In this document: positions 1 through 12,500 of the stretch, one piece after another | How positions within the stretch are numbered: position 1 is the first letter of the stretch | How the letters are laid out: the number at the start of each line of letters is the position of its first letter | NCBI RefSeq assembly: GCF_001540865.1 | Contig: NC_033642.1 | Span: 2,134,421 to 2,198,420 of the forward strand | Direction: 5' to 3' | DNA length: 64,000 nucleotides | Origin: Ananas comosus | Lineage: Eukaryota > Streptophyta > Magnoliopsida > Poales > Bromeliaceae | Program-made: the position numbers and the translations under genes | The notes under the pieces: model-generated | Seen by the model: only the letters and a program-made list of their open reading frames with translations | What the model was told of the DNA's origin: nothing | The model's database searches: none

Positions 1-131
1 CCGAACAAGAGCGAGTTGACCCCAGCTCGTATTCGGCTCGTTTATTAAACGAGCGATTCGATCTCGAAGCTCATTTCGAGCCGAACATGATCGAGTTGGC
101 TTGCGAACAGCGAGCTGGATTGCCACCCCTA
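1..131. mobile_element. hAT-like MITE, truncated by the window edge
   Basis: The sequence is rich in GAGC/GCTCG and CGAAC words typical of a common plant hAT-derived MITE. It ends at 131 with a terminal motif that reads TAGGGGTGGCAATCCAGC on the minus strand. The left half lies outside the window, so neither the target duplication nor the other inverted repeat can be checked. Confidence 0.45.
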
Positions 132-970
132 TACTCAACTGAATATAACCATGGTTGTTCACTTATTTAATTTTTTTTTTTTAATGAAATTTTGAATTCA
201 AACTTGTTAGTATGTTGAACTTTTAAATCCAATGGAACTATGGCGAAATAGATATATGTTTGAAGTTGATACCATTCTCTATTCAAGAGATAATTTAAAT
301 ACAGGATAAAAAAGTGCAGGGTCTGTTTTGTAATTTAGCCATATTTCTTGTTGAATTTCGTGAACCCACCAAATTGCAATTGATCGCTACTGTTTAAAAT
401 AGTTGGTTGATACGCTTGCCTCGGACCGTAAAATTCAAAACTCTGTCTCTAATAAAAAGTTTATACGTGTGCACTTTTTAATTTATTTTCATAGTATATC
501 AAATTTTTAATATAAAAATAAATATAAGTATACATGTACAGAGGTTTGATAGTTAGTAAAAGTTTATTTATTCATATTATACTCTTGTTTTCTATTCTTG
601 CCTCTAGTAGATCTAGTGTGAAGGTCGTGGTTGTCGCCGATCGTATATACTGAGAACTATTATTTTGTAGTTCTTATACCCTTTAGTAGTTTATTTTTTG
701 AAATTTTCAGAGTCAGTGGTCAATTGAGGTAAGAGGATTGAGCCGTAGTTAGCATCTCTACCAGTGTACATGAGCTATAGAGGAGTATTCAGGTTGATAG
801 CTTTTGGATAGTGACTGGCGAAGTTAGAGCCTTTTACTTGTATAACTATGTTTTTGAGGAGTTAGTGGTTGTTGATTGTATGTGAAGTGATAGTAGTTTC
901 GTTCAGCTTTACATATATCGCTCTGATACTTGGTTCTATTAGTTGTGGACTCTAGGATTGTTTTGCTACT
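132..970. other. intergenic, no gene seen
   Basis: AT-rich sequence without a coding signal. From about 590 the text is less AT-rich and may belong to an older retroelement into which the solo LTR at 976 inserted. I cannot define its ends. Confidence 0.5.
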
Positions 971-975
971 ATGTT

Positions 976-3294
976 TGTAGTGTTCCTGAGCTTTGGATAG
1001 GATTGGCTTCAGTATTATAGACTGGTCGACATCTCTGGAGAGTGTCGGACTAAGTCGGAGTCAATTCTGCACGAATTGGATGCAGAATTGGACTCGGCGC
1101 ACTCAAATAAGCAAAACTGGAGTTTTGCCAGATTCGGGCGCCCAGAACATTGTTAGGGTCGCCCAGAAATGAGTGTTGAAGTTAACTGAAACTGGAAGCC
1201 AATTCGGATCCTATGTTCCGGGCGCCCAGAAGTGGGTCCGGAAATTCCACCTCGTGAATATCGCTTGCTTCGACGCGTGGCAGGGTGGTAGGTGAGCTCC
1301 GCCGGAGCCGTTTACGGGCGCAGCACACCGCGGGCGGAGAGACCGAAGGGCCCGGTTTGTGCAGTCGGGATGTTCTGGTCGCCCAGAACATGGTTCCGGG
1401 CGGCCCTGGAAATGCCAGTTCCTGCCAGGCACTGGGATAGCAGCTTGATTTCGCTGATGCTTTTTGGATCCGTTCTACTAACTCACATAAATCCTGTAAA
1501 CTCCTGTTGCTGTCTCTTTTCTTCCTCCTTCCAGAAAACCCTTTAGATCTCCAACCCAGGATGCTCAAATTGCATCAAACTTCATTGATCCAGCTGAGTG
1601 TGCGATTGCAGCTTCTCACGACGACTTCCAGTGTTGGCGTCGTGACGACGTAGAAGATCTGTAATCGACGAACTTTGGTTTAGCGATTTAGACTCCAGAG
1701 GAACCCACGAAGCCTGATTGCAATTGGTTAGGCTTAGCTTGGTGAATGGGGCGTTTTTCTGACTGTTGTTACGCTTTCCTGAAAATGGATTTTTGAGCTT
1801 TTTTCTGATCTAACTGTACAGTCTGGAATTTTAGTCTGAGATTGGATCACCCCTTAGTATTGCTGGATTTGAACTGGCCCTCACCTGATTTGTGAGATCA
1901 TTTATGTGAGTTTTGAATTGGAAGATTGAGAATGAATTAGCTTAAAGCTGAAATTTTGCTATTTGTGAATTTTATTGGTTTTGGCTGATATTTGTAATCA
2001 ATCTAAGGGTTGTGCTATTTGAAGGATTCCAGCAGTGATGCTGAAGATCCAGACCCATCTGCTGCCCGGAAGGTCATTAGGAGGTGTGTGTCATTCGTTT
2101 CTCCTAATGATTTGTCGACGTGTATAAGTTCGATTTTGTATATCATCTTAAATACTCTGATTACTTGACGTAATATAACTATAAAACACATCGAAATGAA
2201 TTAATTAACATTGACTTGAAAATTGACTTATGAGAAAACCTAGGCGTTTTGACTGCCTCGCCGTCATAATGCTTAAACACCGATTAACTCTAAGGAGCCG
2301 TGTTATTCCGATGTATCGTTGCCGTATAGTGATTGATACCGGGTCAGTGTAATGCATTCACAGCTCGTGCTGAGGTCCGACTTATTTTCAGCGAGTATCG
2401 GTGTTTCGGGTCATTGGTCCGGTTCGGTAGCGTGGACCCAGATTCTTGTTTGGTCCAGATTGGCCAAAGGGGCACGATGGTTTGGTTGATCCGTTTGACC
2501 GCTGTACTTGACTTTGGGTCTAATTGAAGCCTGTTTGAGACTCGACAGAGACACGCTGCAATACTCGGTGGGTAGCTCCCACCCACTAATCGGAGCGGCT
2601 TATTGTTTATGCGTTGGGTCGTTCATGGGCGCAAGTTGGACTTGCTCTCCACTACAGTTGTGTGAATAGGCCCGATAGTCAACGGGCAAGGACGGTTTGT
2701 TACAGTCCCAGGGACTATGTCTACAGTCGCGATTGATTGGGTCAATTTGACATTTCTCTACATTGTTAGTGTAGACATGATAGTATATATTTGTAGAACG
2801 TTGAGTTTTTCATCTCTTTCCTCCTATTCGTTGCTCCCTATCTTAAGACTTAATGGTGAACGATTTTTTTTGGCGGTACCTCCTGAGGAAACTGTTTTTA
2901 CAGTATTTCTCTCAGCGCCAGTGTACCCTGTTGAAGCCACAGGTTTCGGCTGCTGCGCCTTCCGCGGATCAGGATCGAGGTAAGGGCATCGCGAGTTAGA
3001 GCCCTACCCGACGTGCTGAGCTAGAGGTGCTCCTACTGCAGGTAGATGTTTTGTTTCGAGTTTATGTACATAGTGGACTTAACTCGCCAGTGCGAGTAGC
3101 TTTGTATTTTGGATTTGGACTATGTATATGAAACTCAGTTTGTTTAGCTTCTGTTTTCTCTAGCAGCTCTCTACTACTGTTCGTAGTAGTGTTTGATTTA
3201 CAGGTACAGCTAACGCTTCGTATACAGGGGAAATTCCTTTGTATACGGCGGATTTGTCGGCGTGCCCGGGGAAAGTGTAATCCGGGGCGTGACA
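976..3294 (+). mobile_element. solo LTR, copy 1 of the 2-kb LTR family (divergent subtype)
   Basis: The segment begins TGTAGTGTTCC and ends GGGGCGTGACA (TG...CA). It is flanked by a perfect 5-bp target duplication, ATGTT at 971-975 and 3295-3299. Its first 150 bp (the GGAGAGTGTCGGA...AAGTCGGAGTC block) and its last 100 bp match the copies at 4437, 46652 and 56324. Where those copies carry GTACCGGTAC palindromes, this copy instead repeats GGGCGCCCAGAA-type dyads (about 1136-1400). No internal retroviral genes and no second LTR are present, so this is a solo LTR left by LTR-LTR recombination. Open frames inside it (for example 1182-1568 on -) look incidental. Confidence 0.88.
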
Positions 3295-3299
3295 ATGTT

Positions 3300-4436
3300 T
3301 GTTTGAAGCTTCGTGCGTACAGAAAAAATTCTGCCCGTTTGGCGGGACTGTGCAGTTTGTGCACATATCCGGAAGGCTTCCGTCCGTTATAGGCTCGGCT
3401 GCTCGGGGCTTGACAATTTTGGTTCCATTACAGAAACGGAACCCTAACAGTAGGGGGTGAAGTGCACATTTTTTATTTTATAAGTGGGCAAAGTGTAGGT
3501 TTTTAAATGACAGGGGGGGAAAGTGAAAAAGCGGGTTTTGACAGGAGGGTTTTCCGTAATTTAGCCATTTTAAAATATAAAAAACTTATTTTTTCTCTTC
3601 AAATACATGAATAGTAATAAAAATGAAAGATATATTTACTCTATTCTTTAATCTTCATGCTTAATTATTATAATAACTAGAACAAAAAAGTAGTTTTTTA
3701 AATGTTTTAAGGCTTCAATAAATCATGTGTATCAGTGTATGTGGCTAAAATGGTGGTTTAATTAGTAGCTTTTAATCATTGACTTCTCTTTAAGGAGGAG
3801 ACATACTAAATTATTTAATAAAGTTTAGAAGATCTTGTTACTAAAATTAAAAGCATAGAATCCTATTTATAAAAGTGCTAAAGTTTATGGTGATCTTCAT
3901 ATTTATTTTTTAAAAAATAAATTGCAAAGTTAAAATATATGCAACTAACTTGAATTTTAGGTCGTTTGAAAATATCTACTTAATATTTAAAAATTTCACA
4001 TTTACTATCTAATCTTTCATTTTGTTTGATTTTAATTCTTTATTATTAGTTATGAAAAAAATATTGAGTGCACCTCGTGCATCTATACCATCATACAATC
4101 GCATTTTTATTGATAATTTGTTTTAAGGTAAACTTCAATTTGTTCAACGTAGTATAGCATATTTTTTAATTTATTTAACACTCAATGATCTAAAAAATTG
4201 CACAGAAATACCTTATTAAGTGGGTGTTTGGCCTACCATTTAAAAAGTAATTTTGGGCCTAAAAGTGATGTTTAGCTCAATAAAGCATTTGGCAATCTCA
4301 TTTTCAAAATCTGATTCTGATTTTTAAAATCAGTTTTCTAATTTTCGAGATTCAAAATCAGAAATAGTTAAAAATGTATTTCTTGAAATCTACTTCTAAT
4401 TTTGAACTCAAATATTAAATTTTTATTTTTATTTTA
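3300..4436. other. AT-rich intergenic sequence; possible older LTR tail at its left end
   Basis: Positions 3300-3411 again resemble the tail of the 2-kb LTR family (GCTTCGTGCGTACAGAAAAA ... GGGGCTTGACA). Copy 1 may therefore have inserted into an older relative. The rest is AT-rich. From 4205 there is a MITE-like half (GTGTTTGGCCTACC...) that is cut by the LTR starting at 4437. No gene is seen. Confidence 0.4.
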
Positions 4437-6475
4437 TGTAGTGTCCCTAGTTTTTGGCTGCCTATGTGATTTCAGTATTTGAGACTTGTCGACAAGTCTG
4501 GAGAGTGTCGGAGCAAGTCGGAGTCGTTTTGGCGCGAAATGAACGCAAAATGGACGCAAAACGGATTCGGCGCAGAGCAACAGTGAAGTTCTAACACTGA
4601 AATCTGCAAAGTGCAGGATTTTAGTGTTGAGTATCGATACCTGGGGAGAAGTACCGGTACCCTAGTGAAATTGCAGAACTGGATGCTCGCGGGTTTGCGT
4701 AAGTCTGATGCTGAGTACCAGTACCTGTTGTCGAGTACCGGTATTGAGCTCGGGTACCGGTACTGCATTGGGTTGGTACCGGTACCCAGCGCGCGAGACT
4801 GCGGATTGAGGGGCCGAGTACCGGTATTCAAGCCGAGTACTGATACTCCAGGTGAAAAAGTGAGTTGGTGAAGGATAGTTTTGTCCTTTTGTGTTGACGA
4901 TTATCCCAACCAACCTAGCCAATATTTATATATGTTGGAAGCTTAGAGAAACACATATAGCTTCTCTTATCCCTCTCTCTAGTTTCTCTCCCTCCTATTG
5001 TTGGGCTATTGAGGAACGAGCTGATTTTTCTTCTCGTCGTCTTGGAGGTTCACGCGTGTGCCGTGGTGGAGACCGGTTGAGGCCGTTGGAGGTCGAGCGA
5101 GCGCACAGGTTTCCTCCTGTCGACTTCTTGCCGACGTTGGACAAGTGTTCGAGGTGGGTTAATATTTACCGAAATCGTCGGATTTTCTTCTAAGTCATAG
5201 AATTGTCAGCATGTATTATTAGCTTGTTCATCATGTTAGTAGCCCGAATTCATCGATTTGCATGTTTTATAAAATTTGAATTTGGAGTATAGATTAGTGA
5301 TTTTAGATGAAATTATACATGTTGAACTGGGATTTGACTTAGGAGAAAACTCGTTAAATCTACACTGTCATTTTCTGAAGGTTACCAGATTTAGTTTCAA
5401 GAGCTGTTATACTTTTGTATCTCCGCTGTTAGTGCATATTGGATACTCAGATTAGTTTAGGGTGAGTTTACGCTTGTGCTGGGGGGCCGAGCTCGTTTTA
5501 CAGTAGTGTGTAGACTGTTTCGTACTATCGGGTGTCGTCTAGTTAATGGTGGACCCAGAGTTACCAGATTTAGTTTCAGGAGCTGTCGTTCCTTTTGTAT
5601 CCCCGCTGTTAGTGCATATTGGATACTCGGATTAGTGTAGAGTGAATTTACGCTCGTGCTAAGGAGCTGAGCTCGTTTTACAGTAGAGTGTAGACTGTTC
5701 CGTACTGTTGGGTGCCGTCGTGGTTGATGGTGGACCTCGATTTCTGTATCTTGCATCAGATTGTGCCAAGGGTACGTGAGTTTTGGTTGTTAGACAAGTT
5801 GGACCCATTTGCATTGACTACAGCCTGTGAGAGCCTGTTTGAGCTCGACAGAGACACGCTCGTATACTCGGTTGGGTCGCACAGACGAATGCCACTCCGA
5901 AGTGAGATTTTTCATTGCGATGAGGTAGCACCGTTTCTGTTTGGACAGTTCTTGGACCGGCCACCCCCGTGGGTGATGTACGGTGTAGCTTGGCTGCATG
6001 CAGGGTTGGTCCGTTTGGGCAGCCTGTGTGAGATTGGGTTAGTGGTAGCTAGTTATGCATGTTTATATCTACAGATAGCCTGTGTTGGTTAGCGATAGTA
6101 TAGTGACATGTAGCTATAGAGTTCTTTTCGGCTTTCCTTACTATCCTTTGCACATATTTCTGTAAACATAGTGGGTGGGCCGTTGAGGTCGGTGACGGAA
6201 CCCACTAAGGACTACTCTGTTTTGCAGTAGTTCTCACACGCAGTTGTTGACACCTTTTGCAGAGCCTTCGTCTGCGGCTGCTACTGTTGCTGATTCTGAT
6301 CGTGGAAAGGGGGTCGCGAGTAGAGCTGTCGTTCGCCTAGTCGTGTGCTAGGAGGAGCTCCTATTCAGTTAAGTGTAGTTTGGGTTTATATACATACTTG
6401 TTTTGTGTTGTAATACTCACTGACGGAGCGAAGGTGTTGTAGTCTGTGTATGTACAGTGAACCCATTTTGTTGCA
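4437..6475 (+). mobile_element. LTR copy 2 of the 2-kb family, 3' end missing
   Basis: It starts TGTAGTGTCCCTAG and is collinear with the solo LTR at 56324 over about 2 kb. The last ~170 bp expected from that copy are absent, and the sequence runs into a TA tract and MITEs instead. Eight 10-bp palindrome-like motifs occur between 4631 and 4850: GTATCGATAC, GTACCGGTAC three times, GTACCAGTAC, GTACCGGTAT twice and GTACTGATAC. A TATA-like stretch follows near 4925. A 126-codon open frame at 5712-6092 corresponds to shorter frames in copies 3 and 4 but has no recognisable domain. Confidence 0.8.
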
Positions 6476-6514
6476 TATATATTATATATATAATATATAT
6501 ATATTATATATATA
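6474..6514. repeat. TA-rich microsatellite
   Basis: Imperfect (TA)n between the truncated LTR and the first foldback MITE. It probably marks the target for the MITE and expanded afterwards. Confidence 0.8.
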
Positions 6515-6515
6515 G

Positions 6516-7060
6516 AGTGAGGCTTACTATCTATCGGAAGCACGGAGCCTTCCGTGCTTCCAGCTCGTTTTTTGATGTTGCCGACTTTCGAATCGTCGAT
6601 CGCTCCGTTAAACTTGATCTAGAGTATTTGGAGACCGTAGAAAATAAATTTTATGATTTTACGATATCATTTGTGCTAGTGAACGAAGGGGCTCAAATCA
6701 CGGCTGAAAATAAAAATCTTCAAAATGTTAATAATATGACATTAAAATTTTAAATCAAAGATATTGATCTTGTTTTTATTTAGTATAAGAGATTTCTATC
6801 AAAATTTCACGTGATTTGGATATTTCTACACCGTTAAACTTGCAAACGGCTCACTACGGCCATTGAAATTTGTTGATTTTGAGGCTCAGTTCGATCACTA
6901 GGCAAATGATATCGAAAAAATAATAAATTTATTTTCTAGGTAACTCCAAATACTCTAGATCAAGTTTAACGGAGCGATCGACGAGATTCGAAAGTCGCGA
7001 CATCGAAAACGAGCTGGAAGCACGGAAGGCTCCGTGCTTCCGATAGATAGTAGCCTCACT
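6516..7060. mobile_element. long foldback MITE, copy a
   Basis: The termini are inverted: AGTGAGGCTTACTATCTATC on the left and its complement, ending ...GATAGTAGCCTCACT, on the right. The inversion continues inward, since the CGATCGCTCCGTTAAACTTG and AAATGATATCG blocks recur inverted. The whole 545-bp unit could fold into one long hairpin. It is flanked by TA tracts on both sides and has no coding capacity. The superfamily cannot be assigned with confidence because the TA tracts hide any target duplication. Confidence 0.8.
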
Positions 7061-7108
7061 GTATATATATATATATATATTATATATACTATATATATAT
7101 ATATATAG
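7061..7108. repeat. TA microsatellite between MITE copies
   Basis: A nearly pure (TA)n run separates foldback copies a and b. Confidence 0.85.
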
Positions 7109-7629
7109 AGTGAGGCTACTATGCTATCGGAAGCACGGAGCCTTCTTTCAATTTGCGACTTCGAATCGTCAATCGGCTCCGTTAGAACTTGATCTAGAGT
7201 ATTTAAAGTATCTAGAAAATAAATTTCATAATTTTACGATATCATTTGCTAGTGAACGAAGGGGCTCAAGCAATTCATACGCTTTGAAAATAAAAATCTT
7301 ACAAAAATGTAATAATATGACATTAAAATTTTAAATCAAAGATATTTGATATTGTTTTTTATGTATAAAGAATTTCTATCAAAATTTCACGTGATTTGGA
7401 TATTTCTACACTGTTAAACTTGCAAATGGCTCACTACGGTATTGAAAGTTGTTGATTTTGAGCATTTGATCACTAGGCAAATGATATCGAAAAATAATAA
7501 AATTTATTTTCTAGAGTACTCCAAATATCTAGATCAATTTATACGGAGCTGATCGACGATTCGAATCGTCAAGCATCGAAATGAGCTAGAAGCACGGAAG
7601 CTCCGTGCCGATAGCATTGTAGCCTCACT
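7109..7629. mobile_element. long foldback MITE, copy b
   Basis: It has the same AGTGAGGCTACTAT termini and the same interior as copy a, in the same orientation, with small deletions. One such deletion removes part of the repeated TCCGTGCTTCC at the left end. The right terminus ends ...GTAGCCTCACT at 7629. Confidence 0.8.
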
Positions 7630-7630
7630 A

Positions 7631-7687
<57 letters not shown>
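7630..7687. repeat. (TA)n microsatellite
   Basis: About 55 bp of TA dinucleotides directly follow foldback copy b. Confidence 0.9.
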
Positions 7688-7690
<3 letters not shown>

Positions 7691-8334
7691 TTAATTTTAA
7701 TTCCAAATTTTATTTTAAATGTTAAATTCAAAATATAAAATTTAATTTAGATATTAATTTAATTTTAAAATTTTAAATTCAAATCTCAAATCAAAGTTCA
7801 AAGTTTAAAATTTAAATTTTAAAATCTTAAATTTAAATTATAAATTTTATTTTCAAATTACAAATTTCAAAATTTTTAGAATTCAAAATATAAAATTTAA
7901 AATTTAAAATTTAAAATTTAAAATTTTAAATGTTTAGATTTATTCAGATTTTAAATTTAAATTTAAAATCTCAAAATTTTAAGTTATATATTTTAATTTT
8001 AAATTTCAAATTTAGATTTTATAATTTGAAATTAAAAATTTATATTTATATTTAAAATTTCAAAATTTAAATTTTAAATGTTAAATTTCAAATTTATATT
8101 TTAAAATCTTAAATTTTATATTATTTTAATATAAGTTTCAGTGAAAAAAAATTATTATTTGCCACCAAAATTTTTTTTTTGACAAACAGTTTTCGGAAAA
8201 AAAATTACTTTAGAAAAATTTTACCTTTTATTTAAACTCGGTAAATGCTCTACAGTTTTTAAGCAAAACTAATTTTTTTGAATCAAAATTAATTTTGCAT
8301 AAAAATCATTTTTAAGAATATAGAGGTAAAACGG
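7688..8334. repeat. AAATTT-rich low-complexity tract
   Basis: Imperfect short-period repetition of AAATTTAAATTTT words, followed by AT-rich sequence. Similar tracts occur at 46290-46645 and 61255-61740. No gene is seen. Confidence 0.7.
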
Positions 8335-8875
8335 GGAGTAGGTCTTGTGTGCTATTCGGTTTGTGCTCCTAAACCGTTTTCAATGATAAGACTTCTGAAT
8401 CGACGATCGGCTCTATTAAACTTGATCTAACATATTTGAACTATTTAGAAAATAAAATTTGCGCTTTTTCAATATCATGTACCTAGTAATAGAAAGAACT
8501 AAAAATCAATGATTGAAAATAAAACTCTCACAAAAACAAATGATACAACACTAAAATTTTCGATCAAGATATTGATTTTATTGTAAATAGTATAAAAAAT
8601 TTTCTATCAAAATTTAATCTGATTTGAATACTTATACACCGTTAAACTTGCAAATGACATACATCAACCATTAAAAATTATTGATTTTGAATTCTTTCGA
8701 TCACTAAGTAAATGATATCGAAAATCTATAAAAATTATTTCTTAAATAGTTCAAATACATTACGTCAAGTCTAACGAAGCGGATCGTCGATTCGAAAACT
8801 CTATTATCGAAAACGGCTTAAAAACACAAAGACCTTCGTTCTCCTAATAGCACATACAAATACTACTCGTAAAAC
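8335..8875. mobile_element. degenerate copy c of the foldback MITE
   Basis: It preserves the order of the interior blocks of copies a and b (ATCGACGATCGGCTC, AAACTTGATCTA, ATTTGCAAGT complement, AAATGATATCGAAA) and the inverted arrangement. The terminal GTGCT/AGCAC blocks are much mutated. This suggests an older insertion of the same family. Confidence 0.6.
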
Positions 8876-8949
8876 GGCTTCTAAACCAAGTGATGTTGGT
8901 TCGGTTAAATGCATCCGATAACTCGGTTTATTAGTCGAATGTCCGCCAC

Positions 8950-9427
8950 TAGAGATGTCAACGGGTTGGATTCGGGGCGGATTTTTAAAAACCCGAACCC
9001 GAACCCGACTCCAAACCCGAGACCCGAATCCGAATCCGAACCCGACGGATTTTAAGAATCCATATCCAAACCTGAACCCGACCAAAAACCCGAAATCCGA
9101 ACCTGAACCCGAACCCGAAAATTTGTACCCAAAACAATTATTTCTTTTTTCAATATTTCAAAATATATTATATTAAATCAAAATTTTTAAAATACAAATT
9201 CAAGTATAACATCAAATTTTTATATATATATTATATATAACACAAAATAAATTCGGATTCGGGTCGGATTCGGGTACAATCAAAATCCATATTCGAATCC
9301 ATATCCGTCGGGTTTCTATTTTTGATATCCATATCTGAATCCATATCTATGTCCATAGGATATATCCGTTTTATTCAGGTTTGGATTCGAATAAAATTTC
9401 GGATATCCATAGCCATGGACATCTCTA
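8950..9427. mobile_element. hAT-type MITE in the promoter of the TRAIP-like gene
   Basis: The 478-bp element has TAGAGATGTC at its left end and GACATCTCTA at its right end. It is flanked by a perfect 8-bp duplication, TCCGCCAC, at 8942-8949 and 9428-9435, which is the hAT signature. The interior is rich in CCCGAA/TTCGGG words. The right end lies about 150 bp upstream of the ATG of the next gene. Diverged relatives lie at 25200-25659 and 63630-63805. Confidence 0.9.
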
Positions 9428-9574
9428 TCCGCCACAAAATTGAGAATTCCCCTCCCGCGCCTCTTTCCTTTCGAATTCCCGCCATCAAACAAAACCCTCC
9501 CACCAAAAAAAAGAAAAAACACAACCCCCGCCCTCTCTCTCCGACGCAGAGAGAAGACCTCACATCTCAGTGCA

Positions 9575-12500
9575 ATGAGCCACCGCACCGCCAGCCAGAA
9601 GCCCATCTGCACCATCTGCTACGAAGACCTCAAGCCCGTCCTCGAAGACCTCCACTCCATCCCCGTCTGCGGCCACGTCTTCCACGAGCTCTGGTACCCC
9701 CTCCTCCTGTCTTCTCTTCTCTTATCTTATCCTATCCAATCCAATCCTGAGTACTGGAATGTCTTCTTTCTCTGCATTTTCCTTACTATCTGCGACGCAA
9801 GAAAAGCCTTCAGCAATGGCTGGAGTACTGCCCGGCCGGAAAGAAGCCCACCTGCCCCGTCTGCAAGCAGTCCTTCTCCCACCACCCGCCCGTCCGCCTC
9901 TACTTTCAGTCCACCGGGGACGCCGCGGCTGCCGCCACTCAAAACCCCTCTTCCGAGGCCGACGCCGAGGCGATGGCCGAGGAGGTCGCGAGACTCGAAC
10001 TCAAGCTCTCCTCGCTCACCTCCAACTTCGAGAGCCAGAATGCCCATATCAAGAAGCTGAATGATGAGGTTTGAGCTCCAAATAATATGTTTTATTTTTT
10101 CCTTTTATCTTGTTAGATGTCCCTTGAAACTTGGTTATCGACTTTGGCTCGTCGATAGTTTTCTGGTGCGACAAATTTGGAAAAGAATTTGTGAAGGGAG
10201 AAATGGATGTCTGTGGTGGGTAGCGGAGGGCTCGGGTAGATCCGATAATGAAGAAATCTTTTAAAGTTTTTTCTTCTTCTCTTTTGCCCTAGATGCGATA
10301 CAGCATATTGTAATATCCAAAAACACCGTACTCCCTTTTTCATAGTGAAGTTCTCTCCTCCTTCGCCTGTGATTTTTTTGTGTTCCATTTTATTTCGCTA
10401 TTTCTGTGGTTTGTCTACTTTGCGATCGCCTTTTGTTATTTATGTTTGCGCGCTTGTCGTAACACAGCTTAACCCATATTTAGCGTTCTTGGTGGTTCTT
10501 GTGGTGTAAGACTGGATTCGCTTTTTCAGGTCGTGGCGTGGAAGGAGTTGGCGGAAAAGGAGGAGGCGAGAAGAGAACAGATCAAGAAAGAGAAAGACGG
10601 TGTCGCGCAACTTCTCAATATAAAATTGGAGGTAAGTCCTTGATGTCCATTCTTTACATGTTCATATTTTGATGATTTAGCTGCCCGTGTTGATGAGAAA
10701 TTGGTTTCCCTGCTGTAGGAACTATCTCGGAAGTCATCGGAGTGTGTCAAGCTGCAAGAGAAGAGCTTGGCATTGGCTAAAGAACTTGCCGCCCTTAAAC
10801 TGTATGATTGATTGCTCGAATGAAAAAAAGACTACCCTTTGCTTCTGCGGCATCGATCCGTGCTTTTTCATTCAAGTGGAGATTGTTGTTATGTTGCTAT
10901 GATAAAGTTGCTTCTTGTTCAGGGCGACAGATCTGAACCTTGGGGAAGATGAGATTGTGAAACTGGCATCTCTCGGCCACGGGAGTAACCCAGAAAATGC
11001 GGTACAGATTCTGAAGAGATCGCTTGCTCTTCGCAACAAGTAATTCTTCGCATTCCTTTCTCCTTTGGCAAAAATGCTTCATTTCTATCTATTGATTAAT
11101 TTATGAACAATACAAAATATATGCTGTTATATGATAAGAACATCCATGCACATATTTTCTGGATACACTTCAGGGCAGAAAAATTAGTGGAAACATTAGT
11201 GTCACATTCCAAATAGTTAGTTCCATATCAGAAGATGATGGGGGACTATTTGAATATGTAAGAATTTGGGTTAAAAAATTTCCTTCTATCTGACTAGGTC
11301 CTAACAAGTAGCCGAAGCTCTTTTTTAATATTTGATTCGCCGAATACTCTTTGTTCTGTAAAAGCAGTCCTTTACTATTAAGTCATTCTAGAACAACCAT
11401 GACTCCAATAACTGAACTAGAATATGAAATAATAAATTTGATGAAACTTGCCTGTGAATCTGCCATGTTATAACTTTAATCTAGTCGAACTTACTCCTTT
11501 GAAAGTACTAGACGTAACCGAATAATGAAGAGATCAAATATGTGAGGAAAAAAATAATGTAGTGAGTTCACATAAATCATGTGGATATTACTATTTTTTT
11601 TGGGTAAATAGAGTGATGGATCGTATTTTGATATGTTCACCCTTAATATTGAGTGTTAGATTTCTTATTGCACACTCATATGCCTGCCCGCATAAACCAA
11701 TGCAGCTAATCAATATTGATCATAGACCCATGAATAGAGTCTCAGAATTAATGCTATCTCAATCAATAACAACCTATATGTGAGACAACTATGATGCCTT
11801 ACGTCAAAGAAGTACTGCATGCAACTATAGCAAAGAACTTGATTAGTATAGAACAATGTGATTGTTCAACTAAATGGTCACGCTCAGTGTAACGAGCACA
11901 ATTGTATGCCGGCTTCAGTGTCTTCACAGTAGTGATTTGAGATTTGTCACCTCAAATTTTAAATATAATAAAAACCAGCCCATCGGAATATCACCGCCCT
12001 TGGGAACTCCTTTAGCCTATATGGAATATCATTGCCCCTGGGAATTCCTCTGGCCCATCTGGAATGTCATCTCCTCTGGGATATTCCTCTGGCTAGGAAT
12101 ATTTAAAGAGTCTCGTATATATTAAATTCCTAACTCTTATAAATATATCATCTTAAACAAACACTCTATGTACGATTCATGTCAGTATTGCTGCTAGATA
12201 ATAGAGATGAATGAAAGGTCTACCCTTTTATATTATAAAATTATAAATGATTAATACATATATATATATTCTTAAGCTAGTGTTAATAGTTTGGCTTTAG
12301 GGCTTACAACTAACATAATATTAAGAATTCACATATGAATAGTTCAGCATTGGATAATTAGTAAGAGTATAGAAGGCTGAAATATGCTAACGGACCTAGA
12401 TCTAATAATTTTTAGTTCGGATGGTACGTCATATCCTTAAGTTTATATCTACAACTTCCCAACAGATCCAACATCAAAGAGTTTTTGTTTTGTTAGTATT

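Noticed and set aside
655..3411. Complete outer LTR of the 2-kb family enclosing copy 1
   Set aside because: A TGTAGTTC start near 666 and a GCTTGACA end at 3411 are suggestive, but the flanking five bases (TATTT and ATTTT) do not match and the body is not alignable by eye.
4631..4850. CRISPR-like array of short palindromes
   Set aside because: Decamers are too short, spacing is irregular, and the context is a plant LTR U3 region. It is not a CRISPR.
4472..4922. Open frames encoding RYRYS/TGTG-type peptides in the LTRs
   Set aside because: They are translations of the GTACCGGTAC decamers. They occur in several frames and on both strands, and do not behave like a protein gene.
8980..9110. 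Telomere-like CCCGAACCCGAA repeats
   Set aside because: The unit differs from the plant telomere repeat CCCTAAA, and the stretch lies inside a hAT MITE with a defined target duplication.
9440..10060. 206-codon frame on + covering exon 1 and intron 1 of the TRAIP-like gene
   Set aside because: It reads through the GT at 9694 and loses the RING. Splicing to 9807 restores HELC-LQQWLEYC and all eight metal ligands.
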